Below are positions 22,605 through 33,902 of a stretch of DNA of 64,000 nt, one piece after another. A model generated the notes under the pieces. It was not told where the DNA came from, ran no database searches, and saw only the letters and a list, made by a program, of their open reading frames with translations. The stretch is from Strigamia acuminata (Eukaryota > Arthropoda > Chilopoda > Geophilomorpha > Linotaeniidae), in contig OX442314.1 of assembly GCA_949358305.1 (NCBI GenBank), positions 9,665,060 to 9,729,059 on the forward strand, written 5' to 3'. Each line of letters starts with the position of its first letter. Within the stretch, counting starts at the first letter, position 1. Made by a program: the position numbers and the translations under genes.

Positions 22605-23978
22605 GGTGCGCCGTTTGATTTGTAGGTGGCGCCAGGTGGCCGAGTGAAAAATGAAATAAAATGAGATGAAACAAGTAAAACAAAAAAACTACGTTTTTGA
22701 AAAAGGCTTTTATGCTGTATCCCTGCGAAATTGGAATCCAGAATAAAAATTTGACAATTAAAAGATCGTTTTTTAGCAAATAAAAAAAAACTAAAGTTCA
22801 GATCAAAAAATTGTTGGCACCCTTTGAAAGAGCGGCAAATTCTGCACAGGAAACATATTTTAAATATTCTAATCGGTTTATTTTTCATATTTTTGGTTTT
22901 TAATGGTCGAATTCAAATTTCCCACTACATTTGCCACGCGGTCGCTGGCTACAATCGTAAAAAAACGTACTTTTTTTTTACCGAATCAAAAGAAAAAATA
23001 TACAGGCTTGTGCAGAATGCAATTTCCAATCGAATGAGCCTGGTTTCAGAATTTTTAAATCCTTTTTTAGTACCGAAAACATCAAAATTCGTACCGGGCG
23101 AACATTTTGGCATCCATTAAAAAACACGGGTTCCGCCAGGTGGCGCTCCGGTTTGCTTACAGTTTGCCATAAATCCGAGCATAAATCAGAGTTTTAATTC
23201 ATACTTCCAGTCCACAGCGCTTAAAAATGAGTCTTTTTTTTATTTTTTTTTTATTATAATGTATGGAATGACCTGTTCTAGGGCTTGACAAAGCCCAAAT
23301 TTTAATTTTTTGTTATGCTGAATTGATTTTTGGAAAAAACACCCAAAATTAGACAAACCGAAAGTTGAAACACACACACACACACAAACGTTCAAGGTAA
23401 GTTAAATAAAATTTCAAAAAAATTGAAGTGGAAATTTGGATCGTAAATATTTTTCTGAGTTTTTTTCGTTTTTACGTTTAAAAAATGTAGTTTTATATAT
23501 TTTATTTTATAAAATTGACAAATAATTGAAATAAAAGATGTTTTTTGTTCTCAGTTTTTAATTTTTTTAATGATAATATGTAAATATCATTAAAAAAAAG
23601 ATAAAATAAAATATGTTTTGTTCTCAATTTTTAATTTTTTTATTGATATTATTGATATTATTTTTAATTTTTTTAATGATATTATTGATATTATTTTTAA
23701 TTTTTTTAATGATATTATTATATGATATATTTAATGATATCATTAAAAAAAATTAAAAATTGAGAATAAAACATCTTTTATTTCAATTATTTGTCAATTT
23801 TATAAAATAAAATATATAAAACTACATTTTTTAAACGTAAAAACGAAAAAAAACTCCGAAAAATATTTACGATCCAAATTTCCACTTTAATTTTTTTTTA
23901 ATTTTATTAAATTTCATTAAATTTTATTCTATTTTTCACATGGCCACCTGGCGCCACCTACAAACCAAACGGCGCACC
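22605..23978. mobile_element. Foldback-type element upstream of SGPP
   Basis: Outer inverted repeats of about 65 bp start GGTGCGCCGTTTGATTTGTA at 22605 and end with the complement at 23978. Inside, 23402-23905 is a nearly perfect long palindrome (arms about 190 bp, AT-rich loop near 23620-23720). No transposase frame and no clear target duplication. It ends only about 145 bp before the SGPP start codon. Confidence 0.75.
23133..23147 (+). promoter_or_regulatory. CTCF-like motif inside the foldback element
   Basis: CCGCCAGGTGGCGCT fits the bilaterian CTCF core (CCASYAGRKGGCRSY) at all but the third position. Related CGCCAGGTGGCC text is in both terminal repeats. Binding is not shown. Confidence 0.3.
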
Positions 23979-24037
23979 ACCCAATTCCCTATTACGTCAC
24001 AATTACTCACTTCCTTTTCCGCTCGCTATGTGCCAAG

Positions 24038-24045
24038 TATAAACA
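24038..24045 (+). promoter_or_regulatory. Possible TATA box of SGPP
   Basis: GTATAAAC lies 80 bp before the SGPP ATG, preceded by CACTTCCTTTTCCG, an ETS-like motif. Assignment is by position only. Confidence 0.4.
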
Positions 24046-24123
24046 AGAAGCATCCAGGGCGTGAAGTGAAATGACCGGTAGAAGCTGAGCGACTTCGACG
24101 TATTCTAGCCATCGAACAGTGTC

Positions 24124-27100
24124 ATGTCAACCTACATCGAATGGCTGCGCGACTCGAGTTTGGTCTGGTCTTTCCAGCGCTACTTCGGCGTGGTCAAACT
24201 AACCAAAGCCGACACTCACTCGAACGGGTACGAACTAAAGCCGAACTCGACCGACAACGAGAACGAGAAGAATGCGGAAACGCATGCGCGCAACCGGTCT
24301 AAGCCCGAGTTGACTTTGTCGAGCGACGAGACCGTGTCGGAGTCGGACAGCGGCGATGGGTTCAACGGCGAGCAGTCGTACATGATAACGAACAAGTTTT
24401 GGTACCATTTGTTCTGTTTCGGAACTGCTTTAGGAGACGAGAATTTTTACACCTCGTTTTTTCCATTTTGGTTCTGGAATATTGACGGAGCAGTCGGACG
24501 ACGCGTAGTGATGATTTGGGTGCTCATCATGTACATAGGACAAGGCCTTAAAGATATTATATGTTGGCCCAGGCCGTTTTCGCCGCCCGCCGTCAAATTG
24601 GAGAAGAAGTGGGCGCTGGAGTTCGGCATGCCTTCTACGCATGCTATGGTCGGCCTTGGTGTGCCCTTTACTATTTTGTACTACACCATGTATCGATACG
24701 AGGTAGGGTATAGGGAAAAGGCGAAATGATGCGTGGAAGTCGATTTTTTTTAGTGGGGTTGCGCACGGGTACAAAATGGTTAGGAATTTGCAATTTTCAG
24801 TGGGAAATTTGATGGGATTTTGTTGGATAATCTTGTTACTGGTTAATTTAATTTAATTTTTAATTATTTAATTAATTTATTCGATTTAATAATTTGATTT
24901 AATTTAATGATTCATTGAAGGAAATCTGGTTTTTGATTTTTTTAAAGGAAATTTGAGTTTAAAAAAATCAAAATGGTAGAGAACACTGTATATGTTTGAT
25001 GGCAGTGATTGATGCAATTTTTGTTCTGGAGGAAAATGTTTTTGAAAAGTGAATAGATAATATTGCTTTAAATTTTATTTTATTTCTTTTTTTAAATAAA
25101 AATTACAGGGACAAAATTATTGACAAGGATGAACATGAAAATAAAATAAAATAAATATTTCATTCTATTCTATAAACAGACTAAATCGGTGGCAAATTTT
25201 GAAATTAGATGGAGACAAGCAATTTTTAAATGCACTTTAGTCTAAATAATTACTTCCCCAAAGTGGGTTTTTTTGGTCCACAAATAAGTTTTGCACTTCG
25301 GCATCAGACCATAAATAAATAAAAATAGAAATAAAATACGAATGTTGTCGCCGATGTTTGATTTATTATAAACTTTAAAAAAAAAAATTTTAATCTTGTA
25401 TAATTGGAACTACATAAAAATTTGGTTTGTTTTACGTAAATGTTACATATGCTCCAAACCGGTACAACATTGTCCTAATTCCTATTGGTTGAGCCGTCTC
25501 ACTGGTGTAGTAGCACAAAAAAGTAGCCCATAACACCAGAATTGTAATCTAACTGAGTAACTAGGCAAAACAACACACTGTACGAACATTGTTTGATTGA
25601 TTAAAAGGGGAAAAAGCTTATTTAGCAAATAAAATAAACATTTTACTACCAAATAAATAAAATCCATCATTCTAATCACTTTTTACACGGGAATTCATTG
25701 AAAATAAACAGAACTACTTTTCCGCGTAGTAGAGCACAGTCCACAGTTAGGCGTAATCCGGCTCAACCAATTGGGAAATAGGACAACGTTGTATTGGTTT
25801 GGAGTATAGGACCTAGTTCCATCAAAATTTGACCGCAACTGAATGTGATGTGGGTCCGACAAAAAATATTATTGTTACAAAAAATTCTTAAATTTCATTT
25901 TTAATTATTATTTTTATAATTCCCCGATTTATTTTCATGGGGAATCCCTGAATTAATGTTGTGGGATTTTATGTGTCCGCAAAATACGGTATTCAGTTTG
26001 ATTTTAGGCTTATGGCATCATCTCCATGAAAAGATTAATTCTAATGGAAAACATGAATTTATTTGTGATTCAAGTTTGTTTTTATATCCGGCCTATTTAT
26101 AACATGTTTATAACATGTTTCACCTGTGTGGGCAATTCAATACCGAATAAAAATAAAGGATATAAGAAAAATATAAATAAATAATAAAAAATGGGATAAA
26201 TAATTGGTTGTTTTGTAGAAATAAAAATGTGTTTTTCTTTAAAATATAATGGGAATTATGGAGATTATTATCTGCAAGTGGATATGAAGCCTGACAGTTC
26301 CATTTGAAAAAGTTTAATGATAATCTTGAATTTCCTGAACCGAATTGGCTAGAGTCACAGTTTGTGCAGGATTCAATTCACACTGCATATATAGAAATTA
26401 TTAGACAAAAAATATTAAAAGATAATTAATTAAAAGATAATAAATTAGAAATTCGTGTTAGACAATGGTGGGAATGAATTACAGACACAAATAAATTATT
26501 TATGAATGATCTTTTGGAAGTATTTTCAGGTTTTATTGTGATTAAATTATTGTATAATTTTGTTTTCATAATTCCAATGATGTTTTTGTTTTTCTTTTCA
26601 GTACCCAGTATTTCTCGGCTTTATTTTATGCCTCGCTTGGTGCGTCATAGTCTGCCTAAGCCGGATTTATTTAGGAATGCATACAGTTTTGGTAAATCAT
26701 AAATCGAGATTTTTAAAATTATCATTTTTATGTGCAAAAATTAATTTGTAAAAGCAAAAATTAATTTTTTAAAAGCAAAAATTAATTTTTTAAAAGAAAA
26801 AATGCATTTTTAAGAGGAAAAATGCATTTCTAAGAGCAAAAATGCATTTCTAAGAGCAAATATGCATTTTTAAGAGCAAAAATGCATTTTTAAGAGCAAA
26901 AATGCAATTTATAAGAGCAAAAATGTATCTTTAAGAGCAAAAATGCAATTTTAAAAGCAAAAATGCAATTTTTAGAGCAAAAATGCAATTTTTAGAGCAA
27001 AAATGCAATTTTTAGAGCAAAAATGCAATTTTTAGAGCAAAAATGCAATTTTTAGACCAAAAATGCATTTCTAAGAGCAAAAATGCATTTCTAAGAGCAA

Positions 27101-28071
27101 AAATGCATTTCTAAGAGCAAAAATGCATTTTTAAGAGCAAAAATGCAATTTATAAGAGCAAAAATGTATCTTTAAGAGCAAAAATGTATCTTTAAGAGCA
27201 AAAATGCAATTTTAAAAGCAAAAATGCAATTTTTAGAGCAAAATTGCAATTTTTAGAGCAAAAATGCAATTTTAAGACCAAAAATGCATTTTTAAGACCA
27301 AATATGCATTTCTAAGAGCAAAAATGCATTTTTTTAAGAGCAAAAATGCATTCCTAAGACCAAAAATGCATTTATTGACAGTTATAAATAAAAACTATTG
27401 GAATTTCCTTTACACACACTGCGATAATTCTCCAAATCTTGACCAAACAAACAAACAAACAAAAATAATAAAAACCTCTTTTGGTGTTTTGTTTTCCCCA
27501 GGATATTATAGGCGGACTACTTCTGACCGTAGTTTTACTGGCTGTGTTTCTCCCTATCCTGGACCATCTCGACCATTTCCAACTGACCAACTTGTATTCG
27601 CCGATAATCATCGTAGGCACCATCCTATTCCTGGTCATCGCTTACCCAGCAGGACCAATATGGACGCCGGCGCGCGGTGACACGACCATCATCCTCGGCG
27701 TTGGAGCCGGCTGCTCGTTCGGCTCGTGGCTCAACTACAAACTAAAAATCATTCGCGGTCCTCCCATACCTCCGCCGTACAAGATTCTATGGCCGACCTA
27801 CGAAATGATCGGACTGACCCTCCTGCGTTCCTGCATAGGCATTTTGATAGTCGTGGGCACGCGCGCCTTCTTCAAATCCATCAGTTACATTTTGGTCTGT
27901 TGGATCTTCCGGCTGGATCCAAAGGACAAGGAGAACAACCAAAAAATCGTGGTGGAGTTGTCGTGTAAATTTATTACTTACGCGGTCATCGGCTTTAACG
28001 TGAGTTATTTGTCGCCGGCCGTGTTCCGGTTCTTGAACATTGAACGGGCCACCATGTACACAGAAGTGTGA
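24124..28071 (+). CDS. SGPP: Sphingosine-1-phosphate phosphatase
   Basis: Three exons, 24124-24702, 26602-26691 and 27502-28071, all phase 0 with GT-AG junctions, give 412 aa (human SGPP1 441, SGPP2 399). The three PAP2/lipid-phosphatase motifs are complete: K143-x6-R150-P151 (KDIICWPRP), PSTH with H173, and S213-R214-x5-H220-x3-D224 ([12 protein letters not shown]), the last spanning the second junction. Residues 1-90 are a charged cytosolic tail; many membrane segments follow. The family removes phosphate from sphingosine-1-phosphate in the ER membrane, feeding sphingosine to ceramide salvage and lowering S1P. Ser-rich acidic text at 64-80 is a possible phosphorylation region. No obvious damage. 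It may be the single pro-orthologue of SGPP1 and SGPP2. Confidence 0.95.
24703..26601 (+). other. SGPP intron 1
   Basis: AT-rich intron with donor GAG|GTAGGG and acceptor TTTTCAG|TAC. It contains the inverted-repeat element at 25448-25808; nothing else is recognised. Confidence 0.8.
25448..25808. mobile_element. Inverted-repeat MITE in SGPP intron 1
   Basis: About 50-bp arms: TATGCTCCAAACCGGTACAA with CTATTGGTTGAGCC on the left and the complement (GGCTCAACCAATTGGG, TTGGTTTGGAGTATA) on the right. Pieces of the same family occur at 7415-7480 and 21250-21300. No clear duplication beyond TA. Confidence 0.7.
26700..27370. repeat. 20-bp minisatellite in SGPP intron 2 (AAGAGCAAAAATGCATTTCT)
   Basis: Over 30 units, with ATGCATTT and ATGCAATTT subfamilies arranged in blocks, fill most of the 810-bp intron 26692-27501. 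Confidence 0.96.
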
Positions 28072-28315
28072 TTTTTTGGATGAAATACTTTTTAGGGTTA
28101 AATAAGTCAAGTTGTTTTTTTTTTAGTTGTTGAAGTAGGTTTAATCAAGTTGGGAATTTTTTCCATTTTTTCTTTTCTCCTAAAAACTGCTCAATACTTA
28201 TAGATTTTTTTTTTTTTTTTTTTTTTTTTTATGAAATGGAGATTATTATTATTTAATGTTAAGTCATGTGGAAAACATTCCTGGTGCTTTTTGATTTCTG
28301 TAGTTGATTATTATG

Positions 28316-28321
28316 AATAAA
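28316..28321 (+). terminator. Polyadenylation signal AATAAA for SGPP
   Basis: A canonical AATAAA lies 245 bp after the SGPP stop codon and is followed by a GT-rich stretch (GTGGGTTGTATGT). Confidence 0.75.
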
Positions 28322-28404
28322 AGCTGGAAAAGTGGGTTGTATGTATCTTTTGGAATGGATGTTTTGGGAGAACTGGAAATGAATTAGAATTTCTTTTTGA
28401 TTTA

Positions 28405-29117
28405 CCGTACCGCAACGTTTAATATAGACTTTGACCGATACCGGTATCGGCTATCGGCCGATATTTCGGTATTCACCGATACCGGATCCGATATTTTTTT
28501 GCATGGTCGATACCGATATTGCCACCTTTCTAAAACGTATCGTTTTAGACTAAAACGATACGTTTTAGAAACGCTTTTGAAGCAGTACCATATTATATAC
28601 TGCTTCAAAAACGTTTCTAAAACATAAAATAAATTAATAAACGCAATTTTAATTTTCTTTTTTTATTTTGGGGGGTTGGGGGAGAGGGTCGGACATTTTA
28701 ATTTTAATATCGGCGCAGGTATCGGTGTCGGCCGGTATTCGGTTACCGATTATCGGTTGCTGATTATCGGTATTGGCGATACTGCAAAATATCGATATCG
28801 GTCAAAGTCTAGTTTAATAGCCTGGGTTCATTAAGGCGCCGGCCCCGTTTTAACGTCTGGCAGTTATCGAACCTAAATTCTGAACGCGCCTGGTCCGTAT
28901 TAACGCCGGGTTTCAAATTGGCACAAGGTAAACATAACGTCCAGATAACGTGCCTCACACGTTCGGCAAAAGACATTAATTTTCCCGCTTCAATTATTAT
29001 CTTTTTTTTTTATTATAGACACTTTTTCTGGACAAACGTCGTGTTTCAAATTAGCGCCGGGGGAGGGGGGCAGCCAAAAAAAATTATACGCCTGGGCTAT
29101 TAAACGGGGCGGTACTG
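28405..29117. mobile_element. Tc1/pogo-like MITE, interrupted by a hAT MITE
   Basis: Left end CCGTACCGCAACGTTTAATA (28405-28424) continues after the inserted element as GCCTGGGTTC. The right end complement reads CAGTACCGCCCCGTTTAATA then GCCCAGGCG, ending at 29117. TA flanks both ends (28403-28404, 29118-29119). The pairing only becomes visible after removing 28425-28819. Confidence 0.8.
28425..28811. mobile_element. hAT-like MITE (TAGACTTTGACCGATA family) nested in the above
   Basis: Ends TAGACTTTGACCGATA and its complement GATATCGGTCAAAGTCTA. A perfect 8-bp duplication GTTTAATA flanks it (28417-28424 and 28812-28819). The interior is rich in GATACCG/CGGTATC and has a self-complementary centre near 28530-28570 and a 13-fold inverted pair around 28560-28620. 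Confidence 0.9.
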
Positions 29118-29119
29118 TA

Positions 29120-29880
29120 TACAAGATAAAAAAAATTAAGAAAATAACTTGTTACAGAAAATTTTACAAGTTTTTATTTTGGAAAAGTTTGTCTAAATTT
29201 TCAAAATTTCAAAAATTTTACCAAATATTTTCATAAACGTGAAAACTTCTCTAAAGATTGACAAATTTAATAAAAAATTTTCAAAATTTAATTTAAAAAA
29301 ACATCAAAACCTTCAAAACTTGACCAAAAGTTCCAAAAATTGCATCAAAATTTAACAAACAATATCCTCAAATTCAATGTTCCAATATTAGAAAATAATA
29401 ATTGATCCCACCAATAAATTGTTAATGTTTTTTGTGATAATTCACGTTTAATTTTTTATAAATAATCGCACCAAGTCATCAACTGCACACTGCAACTGTC
29501 AGTTATGATTTATGAATTATAGAACTACAGTTTGACTTGGGGCACCAAGAAAAAAATCTTGAAATATTAAGTGCTCAGTGAACTGAAAAATGTTGGTAAC
29601 CATTGCTCAAATTCATTGAAATTTATTCACAATCCACAAACTTAACAGTTAAAACACATGTTTTCACTCATTTCTCAAAACCATTGACATCTTGAACAAG
29701 CCTATTTGCTTTGTTATTGTGAATTTTACATTTTATATTTTATATTCTCAGGCCGAGCCAAAATAATAATAAAAAAACACCTTAAATTTAATAAAAACCA
29801 GAAGCAAATAAATCTTCTCTCTGTTAACACAATATAAACAGCTGGTTTCAATTTCTGTACAGTCAAAGTCGTTTCCGGTT
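29120..29880. other. AT-rich intergenic or 3' UTR of the DMAC1-like gene
   Basis: No exon, RNA gene or repeat recognised; a TTTATT (AATAAA on the - strand) lies near 29622. Confidence 0.45.
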
Positions 29881-30176
29881 TCAAGTGAACGGCGCCATAT
29901 TGAATAATCTAACTAACCCTAAACCCGCTAACACTGAAAAAAATAAAAAATAAATAAATGAAAATCATATTTTAAAATATAAAATTTGTGTAATTTTTTT
30001 TTGCATTTACTTGTCGATGAAACTCCAACAATTATTTTCGAAGAAATATTCGGCGAACGTTTAAATTGCGTCATAACAAATCCAGCTGCGCCCATTAGAC
30101 AAACGCCATTTACCAGCCTACATTCTAAACAATCCTTTACTTCTTCCTCACTAGTGCTACCTTTAGTCACAGACAT
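29881..30176 (-). CDS. DMAC1: DMAC1 (TMEM261)-like small mitochondrial membrane protein
   Basis: Two exons on the - strand, 30176-30011 and 29933-29881, split by a 77-bp intron (ACAA|GTAAAT ... TTTTTTTCAG|TG), give 72 aa. After an acidic N terminus, DCLECRLVNGVCLMGAAGFV matches the CxxCR-x6-LMGAGGYV-like motif of DMAC1, and a second hydrophobic stretch (IIVGVSSTMLAGLGLVRLF) crosses the junction. Two short membrane segments fit the family, which helps assemble the distal membrane arm of respiratory complex I. Homology is judged from a short motif, so the name is moderately sure. Its start codon is 169 bp from the left edge of the Mutator-like transposon's target duplication, so the insertion may have altered its promoter. 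Confidence 0.72.
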
Positions 30177-30353
30177 CGTTTACAACCTAAAGAAAAATTA
30201 TAAAATCACCCCGAGTCAGTTTAAAATGCACAAAAATACATACCAGCAGCTACAGGAAGAAAATCAAGCATAATTCCCGATTTTCCCACACGAGGGCGAA
30301 AAACTACGGAAGCTTTGAAGATCCATTTGTGTATTTCACAATATTTCTTTTAT

Positions 30354-30584
30354 GGCCGTGGATATTCCCACAAACGTTTGTGGGAATAGACATGTGTCTA
30401 TTTCCACAAACGTTTGTGGGAATAGATGGCCGTCACTGGGCCGGCTATTTCCACAAACAGCCATCATTCGGCCGGCTATGGTATGGTGCGCCAAAAACGC
30501 GCTATGTGAAGTTTCGGGTTGCCGAGGACGGGAGGACGGGAACGTAGCGAGAACATGAAAACGAGACGAACCAATGGCGTGGGG
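30354..30584. repeat. Left terminal inverted repeat of the MULE
   Basis: Pairs with 34222-34462. Contains two 26-bp palindromes and GC-rich text (GAGGACGGGAGGACGGGAAC) that is the complement of the right arm. Confidence 0.93.
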
Positions 30585-30623
30585 AGAAGCTCAAAGAATG
30601 TCGAAATTATGTAAAACTGATTT

Positions 30624-33600
30624 TTATTCACTAATATCAATTACATTAGCTTCTGTCATAAGAATGCAACGATCACAAATAAACTGTTTTGTTTGAATGG
30701 CCTTCACATTCGTATTCTGTTTAACCAAACATGCTCTATGGAAATCTTCTTTGCATGTACAGCATTTTATAACCATTCGAGTATTTCTTTTTTTCCTGCA
30801 ATAACACATTACTCTGTCATGAACTGTTGTTTTAGGAGAGTCGTAAACTTCCCGACGTGTAAAGGGAAATAAGATGAATTTTTCATCTTGATGGGAAAAT
30901 CTTTCAATCAAATGTGATCTTAGTCGAGCTTTATCAAATACGAAATTACTTGGATTTTCTTCATGACAAAGTAATAGTGAAATTGCTATAGCATGTAGGC
31001 CACAATCATGACCATTGTCCTGCTTCATAATATCATGAAAACGAAATGTCATTTGAAAAGAAGAATCTATAGTGCGGACCAAACTACTAGCAATGGATAT
31101 ATTATCAGGATTGATGTCAGAGTAGAGAGAATCATATACATCTACGAAAATCATACTATCATTAATGTGCCCAGCAATAACATTCCAATGATTGCCATTA
31201 ACATGGCAAATTTGGATAAAATCACCATTGCAAGGAGTAAATGCAGGTGGATTATATGCTGCAAACGTGGTTCTTTGGAGGCCTTGGGTCATTGGAAAAT
31301 CTCGCTTTGTCATGCATGTTGCTGCGTACATGATAGATGCATCAAGCCAATCATCGCAGAGCAAAATATCTAAATGACTTTGCTTCAGTTGGACCTCCGA
31401 GCATACTTCAACCCAATCAATATCTGGGTTGACAAGTTTTGTTTTGAATTTTTTTGCTGTACGCAGTGATGGTTTCGGCAGAGTCCTTTTTCTTCCTATT
31501 GCGGTTAGGATAGCACCTTTGGGACGACCTCTCACTTTTACTCTATCTGGAAAGCGTCCAACAACATCAAAAATAATTTCATTTTCCAAGCCATCTGCAT
31601 CTGAACATATGCCATGCTCTGAACGATTCACATCTGAACCTGTACCATTTTCTGGATTATTCACGTCTGGCTTTGAACCGTCTTCTGGACCTACGCCATG
31701 TTCTGAACAATTCACATCTGAATCTGTAGCATTCTCCAGACCATTTACACTCGGATTAGAAGCACAATTTGTATCATGGGTGGATATAATTTCAACTGCA
31801 ACTACTTTTCGATTTTCAGCCCACAATGAATTAATTTCTTTAAGAAACTGCATTCTGTTCTTGAATTCTTCGCTGCTACAAGATTTCATCTTCTCTGATA
31901 AAGCATCTAACTGGGTTTTTGCTTCACTAAACTTCTGGGACTCAGTTAATGTATCGCTAGAACTATTAGTTACTCTCACTAACCCATCTGGCTTAACGAT
32001 AGATGCTTCCTGGAACGATTCGTTCGAGTAACTACGCGTCCATCTTTGGGATACTAGACTAGGATCAAAGATTTCTAAATCCAAGTGCTTCCTAACTGAA
32101 AAGATATGACAACAAGGCAACTTTTTCATTGAAAAAAGACTGCAAGTACAACTACTTTCGGATGTCTCTGAAATACGATGTGGAGGAATATTAACGGCAA
32201 ACTTCCCATTAGACAAATTAGTGATAGTTTTACAGTTTTCACTTGTGACGTACTCTCCAACAATTATGTAACATGCAAATGGAGTTGCAGTGCTAGCAAC
32301 AGAACTAACCACTGACATAGGTGCTGACGTTCTAAGCTGAGTAACTTTTAAACGCTGATTAAACGAAATCATATGAAGTTTATCCCACAAGTCACTCAAA
32401 AAAATCTTCAAATTTAAGTAAAATATGTCCAAGTATGAATAACGTTTGATTACCTTCTTTATCTTGTTGTTCATTGACTCAATTCTGTTATTTGTAGTGT
32501 TGCCCAAGTTGTATGTCTGAATCCGACTGTACATTGACCAGCTTTCGCGGATCGCATACCAGCGGTCCAGAAAAAGGGGAAAGATGTTGTGGTTCGAAAA
32601 TTTCTCTTCAAATTCAGAAAAACTTGCTTCAAAAGAACTGAGCTCATAAGCGTAGGCCATTTGTTCTAGTAATCGTTTCGCATCATCTGCCTTATCACTT
32701 GGAAATTTTTGATCATCAACCAAAGCCTTGAAATTTTTGAGAACATGAAACAAGCAAAGTTCATGTTTTGCTTGTGGAAAGTACTTTTCTATTAGAGAAA
32801 TTTCAGTGAAATCTTTGTCTGTCATAAAAGAGATGGTTGTCGATGTACATGGATTTCTTTCCACAAGAGTGGCAACAAAGAATTCAACATTTTCCTTCGT
32901 CTCGGCAGCAACAAGACCAAATGCCACTGGAATCGTGATATTATTACCATCAACAATGGATGCAATGTACAAGGGCATGCGGCAGTTAACAAGGCAATAT
33001 GTTGCATCCATAGAAATATGCTCAGGGTATCGTTCAAAAAGTGTACGCTGCCAAGAAAATTGGAAAAAGCAAACACGAATTTCTGAATCCACTTCTAAAG
33101 TTGCAATGACCATTCCCTGGTCTTGCTTCTTGTCTAAACGTAAACTTGAAACAAATTTCTCTCCATCGTTTATGCCAGGCGGTCGGTTGGTAGACTCCAA
33201 TTTAGCCCTTATATTGTGTACATCTTTCGATGTTGCAGAAACATTCCCCTTCTCTTTGACGAAATTTTTGACTGCAGAGACTGTTACTCCATGTTCGAGC
33301 AACAACATAGTATTGTCTTTAATGTGTTCTGTGTCCGAACGACTTTTTGAAAATGCCCAAGTACTTGTCCCATCTTCAAGCGTATTCTCAAGCAACCGTG
33401 GAATTTTATAACCCAATCCTCGCACTGCTCGATTAATCGAATATGATCTGTAAAGATCTGAACCCATTTCATGGGTGTGTGTGTTATCAAAGCTTCGAAT
33501 AACAAACAAACTTTTTCGTTTATCCCAACCAACATGCAAGTGAGCAGAACAACCAGTCTTCAACGATTGTTGTTTTGGTCGCTTTCCTTTAGATGTTGAA

Positions 33601-33869
33601 TTGTTACAACCAGCATGCGCACATTCGAATCTACAAAAGTAGTATCCAATGGAAAGTGGGAGTTTGCAAACACCAGGTCGCAGATTCTCTTTCTCAATAC
33701 TGCGAGAACTTTGAATCACAAAAAGTGGACTGCTAGTAGAATCGCAGAACTTTTCGAATGCATCTGCAAATTCGTTCCAAGTATTAAAAACAGATAATGC
33801 TGTAAATTCTTTCTCAACGGTAGGGAAATATAATTCATCAATTTCGGTTTCCATAGTATTAAAATTCAA
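30624..33869 (-). CDS. MULE transposase with SWIM finger, Ulp1-like protease domain and PHD finger
   Basis: One uninterrupted frame of 1081 aa on the - strand. In order: a FAR1/FLYWCH-like zinc-binding region (C83, C88, C107, H131/H133); the MULE transposase core with candidate DDE residues D288 (HISMDATY), D351 (MTDKD) and E464 (NNRIESMNN), and the conserved CLFHVLKNF; a SWIM finger CxC...CxH (C574, C576, C586, H588); an AT-hook-like VRGRPKGA; a C48/Ulp1-like domain with HWNVIAGH, FVDVYDSL and QDNGHDCGLHA (His, Asp, Gln, Cys all present); and a C-terminal PHD finger starting CYCRKKRN. It should cut and paste its own element in the nucleus. The second in-frame Met at residue 6 could be the real start. 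No stop, frameshift or missing catalytic residue is visible. Confidence 0.95.
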   Translation of the reverse strand: MNFNTMETEIDELYFPTVEKEFTALSVFNTWNEFADAFEKFCDSTSSPLFVIQSSRSIEKENLRPGVCKLPLSIGYYFCRFECAHAGCNNSTSKGKRPKQQSLKTGCSAHLHVGWDKRKSLFVIRSFDNTHTHEMGSDLYRSYSINRAVRGLGYKIPRLLENTLEDGTSTWAFSKSRSDTEHIKDNTMLLLEHGVTVSAVKNFVKEKGNVSATSKDVHNIRAKLESTNRPPGINDGEKFVSSLRLDKKQDQGMVIATLEVDSEIRVCFFQFSWQRTLFERYPEHISMDATYCLVNCRMPLYIASIVDGNNITIPVAFGLVAAETKENVEFFVATLVERNPCTSTTISFMTDKDFTEISLIEKYFPQAKHELCLFHVLKNFKALVDDQKFPSDKADDAKRLLEQMAYAYELSSFEASFSEFEEKFSNHNIFPLFLDRWYAIRESWSMYSRIQTYNLGNTTNNRIESMNNKIKKVIKRYSYLDIFYLNLKIFLSDLWDKLHMISFNQRLKVTQLRTSAPMSVVSSVASTATPFACYIIVGEYVTSENCKTITNLSNGKFAVNIPPHRISETSESSCTCSLFSMKKLPCCHIFSVRKHLDLEIFDPSLVSQRWTRSYSNESFQEASIVKPDGLVRVTNSSSDTLTESQKFSEAKTQLDALSEKMKSCSSEEFKNRMQFLKEINSLWAENRKVVAVEIISTHDTNCASNPSVNGLENATDSDVNCSEHGVGPEDGSKPDVNNPENGTGSDVNRSEHGICSDADGLENEIIFDVVGRFPDRVKVRGRPKGAILTAIGRKRTLPKPSLRTAKKFKTKLVNPDIDWVEVCSEVQLKQSHLDILLCDDWLDASIMYAATCMTKRDFPMTQGLQRTTFAAYNPPAFTPCNGDFIQICHVNGNHWNVIAGHINDSMIFVDVYDSLYSDINPDNISIASSLVRTIDSSFQMTFRFHDIMKQDNGHDCGLHAIAISLLLCHEENPSNFVFDKARLRSHLIERFSHQDEKFILFPFTRREVYDSPKTTVHDRVMCYCRKKRNTRMVIKCCTCKEDFHRACLVKQNTNVKAIQTKQFICDRCILMTEANVIDISE

Positions 33870-33902
33870 ATGTATTCAATAGAAATACCGAAATTCAGAA
33901 CT

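Noticed and set aside
31429-33411. + strand frames of about 200 aa inside the transposase region
   Set aside because: Antisense shadows of the 1081-aa - strand transposase, without motifs of their own.
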